Source of the DNA: CAVZOY01 sp963777095
GTDB taxonomy: Bacteria > Actinomycetota > Actinomycetes > Mycobacteriales > Geodermatophilaceae
Length of the DNA: 64,000 bases
Assembly (NCBI GenBank): GCA_963777095.1
Contig: CAVZOY010000002.1
Span: forward strand, 124,001-188,000
Direction: 5' to 3'
This document shows positions 57,017-64,000 of the stretch, in pieces (positions within the stretch are counted from its first letter, which is position 1; each line of letters starts with the position of its first letter). The notes under the pieces were generated by a model. The model was not told the origin of the DNA and did not search any database. It saw nothing but the letters and a program-made list of their open reading frames with translations. A program made the position numbers and the translations under genes.

Positions 57017-57715
57017 TCAGCCGCGCGGGCGGCGTCCGCGCATGGAGAAGCGGCGCTCCGGCCGGCCCGCCGTTCCGTACCGCTGGCGGACGTCGGCATC
57101 GCCGGTCGTGACCAGCTGCTCGAGGTAGCGGCGGGCGCTGACCCGGGCCAGCCCGGTCCGCTCGCTGCACTCCGTGGCGGACAGGCCGGCCTCCCCCGCG
57201 GCCTCGAGCGTCGTGCGGACCAGCGCGAGCGTCTCCGGGGCGATGCCCTTGGGGGTGCTCGCCGGCTGCCGCGGCGACCCGCCGCGGGCGGTGCCGAAGA
57301 CGCGGTCCACGTCGCCCTGCGCCGCCTCGTCGAGTTCGGCCAGCTCGCTGCGGAGGGTCGCGTAGTCGCGCAGCCGGGCCTCGAACGTGCGCCGGTCGAA
57401 GGGCTTGACCAGGTAGTTCAGGACACCGGCGTGGAGCGCGCTCCGGATGCTGTCGACGTCGCGGGCGGCGCTGATGACGATCACGTCGACGTCGGATCCT
57501 GCGCTCCGCAGCCGGTGGAGGACCTCGAGACCGGTCATGTCCGGCAGGTAGACGTCCAGCAGCACCAGGTCGGGCCGCAGCCGCTCGACCTCCTCCAGCG
57601 CGACCGCGCCGGTCGATGCGGTGCCGACCACCTCGAAACCGTCCAGGGCGGCGACGAAGCCGGCGTGCACCTTGGCGACCATGAAGTCGTCGTCGACGAT
57701 CAGGACGCCGATCAC
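57017..57715 (-). CDS. Response regulator, CitB/DcuR/DctR type
   Basis: A 232-residue regulator. The receiver domain has GVLIVDDDFMVAKVHAGFVA, the phospho-acceptor Asp in LLDVYLPDMTGLEVL, VIVISAARD and the Lys in NYLVKPF. The C-terminal helix-turn-helix is ALVRTTLEAAGEAGLSATEC and TGLARVSARRYLEQLVTTGD. The GTG overlaps the histidine-kinase stop (GTGA). Pairs of this type switch on uptake of citrate, C4-dicarboxylates or tricarboxylates, here most likely tctCBA, which is transcribed in the opposite direction next to the kinase. Confidence 0.9.
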   Translation of the reverse strand: MIGVLIVDDDFMVAKVHAGFVAALDGFEVVGTASTGAVALEEVERLRPDLVLLDVYLPDMTGLEVLHRLRSAGSDVDVIVISAARDVDSIRSALHAGVLNYLVKPFDRRTFEARLRDYATLRSELAELDEAAQGDVDRVFGTARGGSPRQPASTPKGIAPETLALVRTTLEAAGEAGLSATECSERTGLARVSARRYLEQLVTTGDADVRQRYGTAGRPERRFSMRGRRPRG

Positions 57716-59331
57716 GCGCCGACCAGCTCCCCGTCGACCGTCTGCTGGTCCACCGGCAGCCGGGCGGTGAACACCGAGCCGCCGTCGGACGACGCCGTCG
57801 CGTCGCCTCCCCGCCGGGTGCACAGGAGGTGCACCAGCGACAGGCCGATGCCGCGCTCCCCCGCGCCGGCCGCCTTGGTCGAGACGCCCCGGCGGAAGAC
57901 CTCGCGCTCCATCCCCTCCGGCACGCCCGGACCGGAGTCCCGGACGACGACGTCGACCTCTCCGTCGACCAGGCCGAGGCCGACTTCGACCCAGCGCTGG
58001 GGTGCGCCGGCGGCAGCGTCGAGGGCGTTGTCGACGAGATTGCCGACCACCGTGGTGACGTCGCCGCTCAGCTCCTCCGACAGCGCCGGGAGCGACGAGT
58101 CCGGCGCGATGCGGAGGTCGACCCCGACCTCCGCGGCCTGGCTGGCCTTGGCGATCAGGAGCGCCGCCACCGAGGGGTCGCGGACCGCCGCCGTGACCGC
58201 GCCGCTGAACTCCGACCGGCTGGAGGCCACGCGGTGGACGAAGCGCACCGCCTCGTCCGCCTCGCCGAGCTCGATCAAGCCGGCGATCGTGTGCAGCCGG
58301 TTGTCGAACTCGTGCGCCTGGGCGCGGAGCGTGTCGGTGACGTGCTTGGTGAGGTCGAGCTCGCGACGCAGTTCGAGCAGCTCGGTGCGGTCGCGCAGGG
58401 TGGTCACCGAGCCGATCGACCGACCCCGGCTGGTCAGCGGCAGGCGGTTGACGACCAGCACCCGGCCGTGGCTGCCCACCGCCCGGTCGCGCTGGACGTC
58501 ACCGGACACCAGCGCGTCGAGGACCTCGGCGCCGACACCGAGGTCCTCGAGGGTCCGTCCGATGGCGTCGCCCGGGATCCGCAGGAGGCGGATCGCCTCG
58601 TCGTTGACCAGGGTCACCCGGCCGCGCGTGTCGAGGCCGACGACGCCCTCGCGGATGCCGTGCAGCATCGCGTCCCGGTGCTCGACGAGCCCGGTGATCT
58701 CGACCGGTTCCAGGCCCAGGGTCTGCCGCTTGACCCGCCGCGCGACGAGCAGCGAGCCGGCGATGCCGATCAGGCTCGCGACACCGAGGTAGGTGAGCAG
58801 GTTGGGAGCGGCCTCCCGCAGGCCGTCCAGGACCGAGGGCTGGGGACGGCGCACGGCGACGAAACCGAGCACGCCGCCGGTGTCGGACAGGATCGGCGCC
58901 ATCGCGATCGCGACGGGTCCGGTCGGCCGATCGCGGACACCCGTCCAGCCGCGCCCCTCCAGGACCGTGCTGTCGCCCATGTCGAAGACCTCGCCGAGCT
59001 CCGACGGATCGGCGCTGGCGAGCACCGTGCCGTCGGCGGTCCCGATCACAACGGATTGGGCCCCCGAGTCGGTGCGCCGCGCCTCGGCGGTGGTGCGGAA
59101 GTAGCTGAGCGCGCCCTCGGACGGTGGGCCGACCTCGCTCTCGAGGGTGGCGCGGACCGTGCGGCTGCCGGCGAGCGACTCGGCCAGTGCCTGCGCGCGG
59201 TTGCCCTCGTAGTCCGATGCGCGCTGCGTCGACTGGGCCACCGTGACCGCGGCGACGCCGACGAGGACCACGCAGATGATCACCACCTGCAGCGCCAACA
59301 GCTGGCCGGCCAGCGACAGCCGCCTGCTCAC
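57712..59331 (-). CDS. Sensor histidine kinase, CitA/DcuS type
   Basis: A 539-residue kinase. Two membrane helices (LLALQVVIICVVLVGVAAVT and LLTYLGVASLIGIAGSLLVA) bracket an extracellular PAS-like sensor of about 130 residues; a cytoplasmic PAS follows (DAMLHGIREGVVGLDTRGRV). The phospho-His is in LRAQAHEFDNRLHTIAGLIE (SpoOB type), then the ATPase with VVGNLVDNALDAA, DSGPGVPEG and GERGIGLSLV. GTG 59331 has AAGGAGG five bases upstream. It should sense an extracellular carboxylate. Confidence 0.9.
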   Translation of the reverse strand: MSRRLSLAGQLLALQVVIICVVLVGVAAVTVAQSTQRASDYEGNRAQALAESLAGSRTVRATLESEVGPPSEGALSYFRTTAEARRTDSGAQSVVIGTADGTVLASADPSELGEVFDMGDSTVLEGRGWTGVRDRPTGPVAIAMAPILSDTGGVLGFVAVRRPQPSVLDGLREAAPNLLTYLGVASLIGIAGSLLVARRVKRQTLGLEPVEITGLVEHRDAMLHGIREGVVGLDTRGRVTLVNDEAIRLLRIPGDAIGRTLEDLGVGAEVLDALVSGDVQRDRAVGSHGRVLVVNRLPLTSRGRSIGSVTTLRDRTELLELRRELDLTKHVTDTLRAQAHEFDNRLHTIAGLIELGEADEAVRFVHRVASSRSEFSGAVTAAVRDPSVAALLIAKASQAAEVGVDLRIAPDSSLPALSEELSGDVTTVVGNLVDNALDAAAGAPQRWVEVGLGLVDGEVDVVVRDSGPGVPEGMEREVFRRGVSTKAAGAGERGIGLSLVHLLCTRRGGDATASSDGGSVFTARLPVDQQTVDGELVGA

Positions 59332-59441
59332 GGCGCCTCCTTCCAGCGTCGGGTGGGTGCGGTCGACGTCCGGCAGCCGGACGCGGCGATCAGCAGACCA
59401 CGCCCGCCGCCGGGTGTGGCCGTGACCACAACGACCACTAC

Positions 59442-59452
59442 GCGCATTGCGC
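59442..59452. promoter_or_regulatory. GCGCA/TGCGC dyad before tctC
   Basis: GCGCA-T-TGCGC is a perfect short dyad 83 bases before the tctC start, in the region shared with the kinase gene. GACCACNACGACCAC-like direct repeats lie just left of it. A site for the response regulator is possible. Confidence 0.3.
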
Positions 59453-59534
59453 ACTCAAGGGTGACATGAGCCACCCGGGTTGCGACCTTCGCTGCAACAC
59501 GGCGGACCCCGTCGCGACACATAGGAGGAACTCC

Positions 59535-60545
59535 ATGCGTACTGCTTCCGCGCGGAAGCTGACCGTCGGCGCCGTCGCCGCCGGTCTCCTGGTCACCGGG
59601 TGCGGCACCACCGCCGACGGCGGCTCCGGCTCCGGCTCCGGCGACGCCGAGGAGGGCCCGATCAGCGGCCTGCAGGCAATGGTCCCCAACTCCCCGGGCA
59701 GCGGCTACGACGTCACCGCCCGCGAGTGGGCGCAGGTGATGGAGGACGAGGAGATCACCGAGCGCATCGAGGTGTTCAACCTCGAGGGCGCGGGCGGCAC
59801 GGTGGGCCTCCAGCGGCTGGTCAACGAGGAGGGCAACGCCGACATGCTCATGCAGATGGGCCTCGGCGTCGTCGGCGCGCAGTACAGCAACCAGTCCGAG
59901 GCGACGCTCGACCAGACCACCCCGATCGCCAAGCTCATCGAGGAGGCGGAGGCGATCGTCGTCCTCGCGGACTCCGAGTTCAAGACGCTCGACGACCTCG
60001 TGCAGGCCTGGTCAGAGGACCCGGGCGGCACGCCGGTCGGTGGAGCCTCCAACCCGGGTGGGCCCGACCACCTGACCCCGATGCTCCTCGCCGAGGAGGT
60101 CGGCGTGACGCCGTCCGACGTCAACTACGTCGCGTACGACGGCGGCGGCGAGCTGCTCGCCGGCATCCTCGGCGGCGACGTCGCGTTCGCCGCGACCGGC
60201 ATCGGCGAGGTCTCCGAGGCCGCCGCCTCCGGCGACGTCCGCATCCTCGCGGTGACCAGTGAGGAGCCCGTCGAGGGCGTCGAGGCGCCGACCCTGCAGG
60301 ACGAGGGCGTCGACCTCACCTTCACCAACTGGCGCGGTGTGGTCGCGGCCCCCGGCATCACCGACGAGGAGCGCCAGCGCTTCGTCGACGCCTTCACCGA
60401 GATGCACGACAGCGACGCCTGGCAGCAGGTGCTCGAGGACCAGGGCTGGGCCGACTCGTTCGTCACCGGTGACGAGTTCACCGAGTACCTGCAGTCGGAG
60501 AGCGAGCGGGTCGAGGGCATCCTGGGCGAGCTGGGCCTGACATGA
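59535..60545 (+). CDS. tctC: TctC-type tricarboxylate-transporter solute-binding lipoprotein
   Basis: A 336-residue Bug/TctC periplasmic-type binding protein, here a lipoprotein (LTVGAVAAGLLVTGCGTT, lipobox VTGC). VPNSPGSGYDVTAREWAQVM, LEGAGGTVGLQRLVNEEGNA and the ligand loop GGASNPGGPDHLTPMLLAEE are family motifs. AGGAGG is six bases before ATG 59535. It captures a carboxylate for TctAB. The ATG of tctB overlaps its stop. Confidence 0.92.
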   Translation: MRTASARKLTVGAVAAGLLVTGCGTTADGGSGSGSGDAEEGPISGLQAMVPNSPGSGYDVTAREWAQVMEDEEITERIEVFNLEGAGGTVGLQRLVNEEGNADMLMQMGLGVVGAQYSNQSEATLDQTTPIAKLIEEAEAIVVLADSEFKTLDDLVQAWSEDPGGTPVGGASNPGGPDHLTPMLLAEEVGVTPSDVNYVAYDGGGELLAGILGGDVAFAATGIGEVSEAAASGDVRILAVTSEEPVEGVEAPTLQDEGVDLTFTNWRGVVAAPGITDEERQRFVDAFTEMHDSDAWQQVLEDQGWADSFVTGDEFTEYLQSESERVEGILGELGLT

Positions 60546-61063
60546 GCACCGCCGCCTCCACCACCGGGGGCGGCACCCGGGAACAGGGCCGCTCCGAGCT
60601 CGGAGTGGCCCTGTTCCTCGGGGCACTCGGCCTCCTCGTGATCGTCTCCGCGTTGCTCCTGCCGGAGAGCCGGATCGCCCGCGGCCCGGTCGGGCCGGCC
60701 GCGGTGCCGGTGGTCGTCGGGAGCCTGCTCCTGATCACCTCCGTGTTCCTGGCCGTCGACGTGTGGCGAGGCGGACGGGGCGAGCCGGAGGGCGGCGAGG
60801 ACATCGAACTCGGCGGCCGCAGCGACTGGAAGACCGTCGCCATGCTGGCCGCCGCGTTCGTCTCCAACGCCGTGCTGATCGAGCCGCTCGGCTGGGTGTT
60901 CTCCGGCGCGATCCTGTTCTGGGGCGCGGCGTTCGCCCTCGGCAGCCGGCACTACTTCCGGGACGCGGTCATCGCCTTCGCCCTGTCGTTCGGATCCTGG
61001 TACCTCTTCCAGCTCGGGCTCGGCATCACGATGCCGCCCGGCATCCTGGACGGAATCCTCTGA
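60542..61063 (+). CDS. tctB: TctB-type small membrane subunit
   Basis: A 173-residue subunit with four hydrophobic helices (LGVALFLGALGLLVIVSALL, VPVVVGSLLLITSVFLAVDV, VAMLAAAFVSNAVLIEPLGW, VIAFALSFGSWYLFQLGLG) and the TctB ending ITMPPGILDGIL. It starts ATGA on tctC and ends TGATG on tctA, so the three subunits are translationally coupled. Confidence 0.92.
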   Translation: MSTAASTTGGGTREQGRSELGVALFLGALGLLVIVSALLLPESRIARGPVGPAAVPVVVGSLLLITSVFLAVDVWRGGRGEPEGGEDIELGGRSDWKTVAMLAAAFVSNAVLIEPLGWVFSGAILFWGAAFALGSRHYFRDAVIAFALSFGSWYLFQLGLGITMPPGILDGIL

Positions 61064-62685
61064 TGGACGCCCTCACCGAGCTGGCCGGTGGCTTCGCGAC
61101 GGCCCTCACGCCGACCAACCTGATGTTCGCGCTGCTCGGCGTTCTGCTGGGCACCGCGATCGGGGTGCTGCCGGGCATCGGCCCGGCCATGACGGTCGCC
61201 CTACTGCTGCCGCTCACCCAGGGCCTGGAGGTGACGTCGGCGCTGATCATGTTCGCCGGCATCTACTACGGCGGCATGTACGGCGGTTCGACGACGTCGA
61301 TCCTGCTCAATACGCCCGGCGAGAGCGCCTCGGTGGTCACCGCCATCGAGGGCAACAAGATGGCCAAAGCCGGGCGGGCGGCCCAGGCGCTGGCCACCGC
61401 GGCGATCGGCTCGTTCGTCGCCGGCACGATCGCGACCCTGCTGCTGGCCCTGCTCGCCCCGAGCGTCGCGCGCTGGGCGGTGCAGATCTCACCGGCCGAC
61501 ATGTTCGCGGTGATGCTCCTGGCCTTCATCGCGGTCACGTCCGTGCTCGGCAGCTCCCGGATCCGCGGCCTGGCCTCGCTCGGTCTCGGCCTCACCATCG
61601 GCCTGATCGGCATCGACGCCACCTCCGGCCAGCAGCGGCTCACCTTCGGCATCGGGGAACTCGCCGATGGCGTCGACGTCGTCGTGATCGCGGTCGGGCT
61701 GTTCGCCGTCGGCGAGGCGCTGTGGACGGCGGCGCACCTGCGGCGGCGGCCTCTCGACGTCATCCCGGTCGGCAACCCGCGCATGAACCGCTCTGACTGG
61801 GGTCGCTCGTGGAAGCCGTGGCTGCGCGGCACCGCGATCGGCTTCCCCTTCGGGGCGGTCCCCGCCGGCGGCGCGGAGGTGCCCACGTTCCTCTCCTACG
61901 TCACCGAGAAGCGGCTGTCCAAGCACCCCGAGGAGTTCGGCAAGGGGGCGATCGAGGGTGTCGCCGGACCGGAGGCCACCAACAACGCATCTGCCGCCGG
62001 TGGCCTGGTGCCCCTGCTCACCCTGGGCATCCCGACGACGGCGACCGCGGCGGTCATGCTCGCCGCGATCGAGAGCTACGGCATTCAGCCGGGCCCCCGG
62101 CTCTTCGACACCGAGCCCGAGCTGGTGTGGGGCCTGATCGCCAGCCTCTTCATCGGCAACACGGCCCTGCTGCTGCTCAACCTGCCGCTCGCACCGCTGT
62201 GGGCCAAGTTGCTGCGCATTCCGCGCAGTTACCTCTACGCGGGGATCCTCTTCTTCGCCAGCCTGGGCACGTACGCGAACAACGCCAACGTGTTCGACCT
62301 CTACCTGCTGCTCGTCGTCGGCGCGCTGGGCTTCATGATGCGGCGCTACGGACTCCCGCTGCTGCCGGCGATCATCGGCGTCATCCTGGGCCCCTTCGCC
62401 GAGGAACAGCTCCGGCAGGCGCTGCAGATCAGCAACGGCCAGCTCTCCGGCCTGGTCGACCCCTTCGCGGTGGTCGTCTACGTCATCGTGGCGCTGATCG
62501 TGCTGTGGCCGGTGGTCCGCCGGCTGCTGCCCCGCAAGGCCGTGGCGGTCCCGGTGCTCAGCGAGGCCGTGCACGAGATCGAGGAGGCCCACCACCACAC
62601 CGGGCTCACCGACTCGATCTCGGTGGAGCGGCAGGCCGGGAAGAAGTTCGACCGCTCCCACGAATCGGACAGCGGCGGGCTCTGA
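61063..62685 (+). CDS. tctA: TctA-type large permease subunit
   Basis: A 540-residue permease of the tripartite tricarboxylate transporter with about 12 helices. GTAIGVLPGIGPAMTVALLL, the signature FAGIYYGGMYGGSTTSILLN with NTPGE, GEVATNN-like VAGPEATNNASAAGGLVPLL, and LTLGIPTTATAAVMLAAI are present. A hydrophilic histidine-containing tail of 60 residues (HEIEEAHHHTGLTDSISVER) follows the last helix. With TctB and TctC it imports a carboxylate driven by an ion gradient; the neighbouring dehydrogenases probably oxidise it. Confidence 0.93.
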   Translation: MDALTELAGGFATALTPTNLMFALLGVLLGTAIGVLPGIGPAMTVALLLPLTQGLEVTSALIMFAGIYYGGMYGGSTTSILLNTPGESASVVTAIEGNKMAKAGRAAQALATAAIGSFVAGTIATLLLALLAPSVARWAVQISPADMFAVMLLAFIAVTSVLGSSRIRGLASLGLGLTIGLIGIDATSGQQRLTFGIGELADGVDVVVIAVGLFAVGEALWTAAHLRRRPLDVIPVGNPRMNRSDWGRSWKPWLRGTAIGFPFGAVPAGGAEVPTFLSYVTEKRLSKHPEEFGKGAIEGVAGPEATNNASAAGGLVPLLTLGIPTTATAAVMLAAIESYGIQPGPRLFDTEPELVWGLIASLFIGNTALLLLNLPLAPLWAKLLRIPRSYLYAGILFFASLGTYANNANVFDLYLLLVVGALGFMMRRYGLPLLPAIIGVILGPFAEEQLRQALQISNGQLSGLVDPFAVVVYVIVALIVLWPVVRRLLPRKAVAVPVLSEAVHEIEEAHHHTGLTDSISVERQAGKKFDRSHESDSGGL

Positions 62686-62812
62686 GGTCGGGTCAGCGGG
62701 CGGGGTGGCTTCCCTCCGACGACAGCCACGGGAGCATCGCAGCGAGGAACGAGCGAGGAGCGGACCGTGGCGCGGAGTCGGAGCGTAGGAAGGCCGCCCC
62801 GCCCGTCGGCGT

Positions 62813-63703
62813 CTACAGGCCCCGCCAGCGACCCCGGGTGGCGTTGTGCTCCGGCCGCGACTCGAAGATGTTGCCGGCCGTCGGCCCTACCCGGTCGCGG
62901 GCGATCGCCCCGACCCGCAGCAGCGGGCCGACCAGCGCGTCGTAGACGGCGGGGAGGAACCGGAAGCCCGCGACCACGAACGGGTTCGCGAAGCCGGCGT
63001 GCACCTGCCGGCGGGGGCGGTCCAGCGTCGCCACGATCTTCCGGGCCACCCGCTGAGGCGTGTAGACCGGCGGCGGCGGCCGGCCCGTGCTGCCGATCCA
63101 GCTGCCGGCCTGGTAGTAGATCGGGGTGTCGACCCCACCCGGCGACACGGCAGAGATGGCGATGCCCGGCATGTCGCGGTTCTCGATCTGCAGCACGCGG
63201 ACGAGCCCCAGCTGACCCCACTTGGCCGCGATGTAGCTGCCCATCAGCGGCGTGGCCACCGACGCCAGCAGCGAGCTGACGACGACCACGGAGCCCTGCC
63301 CCGTCCGGCGGAAGTGCGGGATCACCGCGCGGGCCAGGTTGGCGGTGCCGTGCAGGGCGGTGTCGACGACGGTCTCGTAGGCCTCGGCGGGAACGTCCTC
63401 GACCCGGCCGTAGGCCATCACCTGCGCGGCGTGGACGACGGCGTCGAGCCGACCCCAGCGCTCGACCGCGTCGTCCACCACCTTCTGCATGGCGCCCTCG
63501 TCGTTCACGTCCGCGGCGGCGACGACCACCTCGCCGGCGCCCGCCGCACGCACCTCCTCGGCCGCCTCCTCCAGCGCCTGCTTGCCGCGGGCGAGCAGCA
63601 CCAGCCGGTCGCCGCGGCCGGCGAGCTCGATCGCGGTGGCCCGGCCGATGCCGCTGGACGCGCCGGTGACGAGCACGGTGCGGGCACCGTCCGGGGAAGT
63701 CAT
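62813..63703 (-). CDS. Short-chain dehydrogenase/reductase
   Basis: A 296-residue SDR. VLVTGASSGIGRATAIELAG is the cofactor site, DAVVHAAQVMAYG replaces the usual NNAG with HAAQ, and VVVVSSLLASVATPLMGSYI with YIAAKWGQLGLV gives the catalytic Ser, Tyr and Lys. An extended C-terminal tail of about 90 residues (ARKIVATLDRPRRQVHAGFA and on) is seen in SDRs that act on large or lipid substrates. The gene is convergent with tctA, 127 bases away, and has no obvious functional link to it. Confidence 0.85.
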   Translation of the reverse strand: MTSPDGARTVLVTGASSGIGRATAIELAGRGDRLVLLARGKQALEEAAEEVRAAGAGEVVVAAADVNDEGAMQKVVDDAVERWGRLDAVVHAAQVMAYGRVEDVPAEAYETVVDTALHGTANLARAVIPHFRRTGQGSVVVVSSLLASVATPLMGSYIAAKWGQLGLVRVLQIENRDMPGIAISAVSPGGVDTPIYYQAGSWIGSTGRPPPPVYTPQRVARKIVATLDRPRRQVHAGFANPFVVAGFRFLPAVYDALVGPLLRVGAIARDRVGPTAGNIFESRPEHNATRGRWRGL

Positions 63704-63750
63704 GGATCCCGGCTACCCCGGCGGGCCACGATCATGCGGGGCACAACCGG

Positions 63751-64000
63751 TCAGTCGGGCAGCGCGGCCAGCAGGGTGCCCGGGCCGACGACGGGCATCC
63801 CCTCGGGGAGCCGGGCGCGCAGCCCGCGGTCGGCGGTGACGACGAGGACGTCCTCCCCCGACGCTGCGAGCCGCTCCGCCTCCTCGACCACCGCGTCGTC
63901 ACCGCTTCCCGCCGCCCGGACGAGCCGCACGCCGTCGGTTCCCGGCACCTCCCGCGCCTGCCCCTCGACGACGGCCACGACCTCCGTGCACACGACCGGC
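63751..64000 (-). CDS. NYN/PIN-like domain protein (3' part, truncated by the window)
   Basis: The last 83 codons of a gene whose start lies beyond the right edge. EVVAVVEGQAREVPGTDGVR, AAGSGDDAVVEEAERLAASG, VLVVTADRGLRARLPEGMPV and VVGPGTLLAALPD show the Rossmann-like strand order and conserved acidic residues (SGDD, TADRGLR) of NYN/YacP-type nuclease domains. Actinobacterial versions are sometimes labelled NTP pyrophosphohydrolase. The activity is unproven. Confidence 0.6.
   Translation of the reverse strand, partial: PVVCTEVVAVVEGQAREVPGTDGVRLVRAAGSGDDAVVEEAERLAASGEDVLVVTADRGLRARLPEGMPVVGPGTLLAALPD

Overview
The window is about 73% G+C, densely packed, and full of GTG starts and ATGA/GTGA gene overlaps. 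Gene content and order point to an actinobacterium, most likely of the Geodermatophilaceae (Blastococcus, Geodermatophilus or Modestobacter type); the family is an inference. The left third follows the sigA - brkB - DUF3039 - sigB - ideR order known from Mycobacterium tuberculosis.

Layout. 1-7.4 kb: 3' end of sigA, DUF7455, VanW protein, BrkB, DUF3039, psuG-psuK and DUF3099. 7.6-12.3 kb: an HhH-GPD DNA repair gene whose 5' end is duplicated as a stub at 11.8 kb; the 59-bp direct repeats bracket a DUF1028 / class II glutamine amidotransferase / M20 peptidase cassette, followed by dtd. 12.4-21.6 kb: sigB, a DinB-like gene, an acuC-pat protein deacetylase/acetyltransferase pair, ideR and an S9 peptidase. 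21.5-31.1 kb: DUF4192, a lipoprotein, a Dabb protein, a GT4 / methyltransferase / cyclase-fold / GT2 cluster, YczE, and a coupled yibE/F - methyltransferase - traR run. 31.2-36.8 kb: STAS protein, hsp20 with a SigF-like promoter, a MerR regulator and a csoR - copZ - histidine-rich secreted protein - copA copper operon. 36.8-46 kb: GH16, an SDR, then blaI-M56 divergent from cydABDC, with two TTCTAC/GTAGAA dyads in the shared promoter region. 46-51.5 kb: small genes, rraA, GntR and MFS. 51.5-62.7 kb: a catabolic island (hydroxyacid dehydrogenases, ALDH, cupin, monooxygenase, GntR, Usp, a DcuSR/CitAB-type two-component system and the TctCBA carboxylate importer). 62.8-64 kb: an SDR and a truncated NYN-like gene.

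Many genes between 19 and 48 kb are broken by single-base insertions, worst in cydABDC. About 25 were traced by hand; almost all are +1 insertions that can be repaired by dropping one base at a CpG, so they look like sequence errors rather than gene decay. Such genes are typed as pseudogene, with the likely intact product given. No tRNA, rRNA, CRISPR array, transposase or phage gene was seen.
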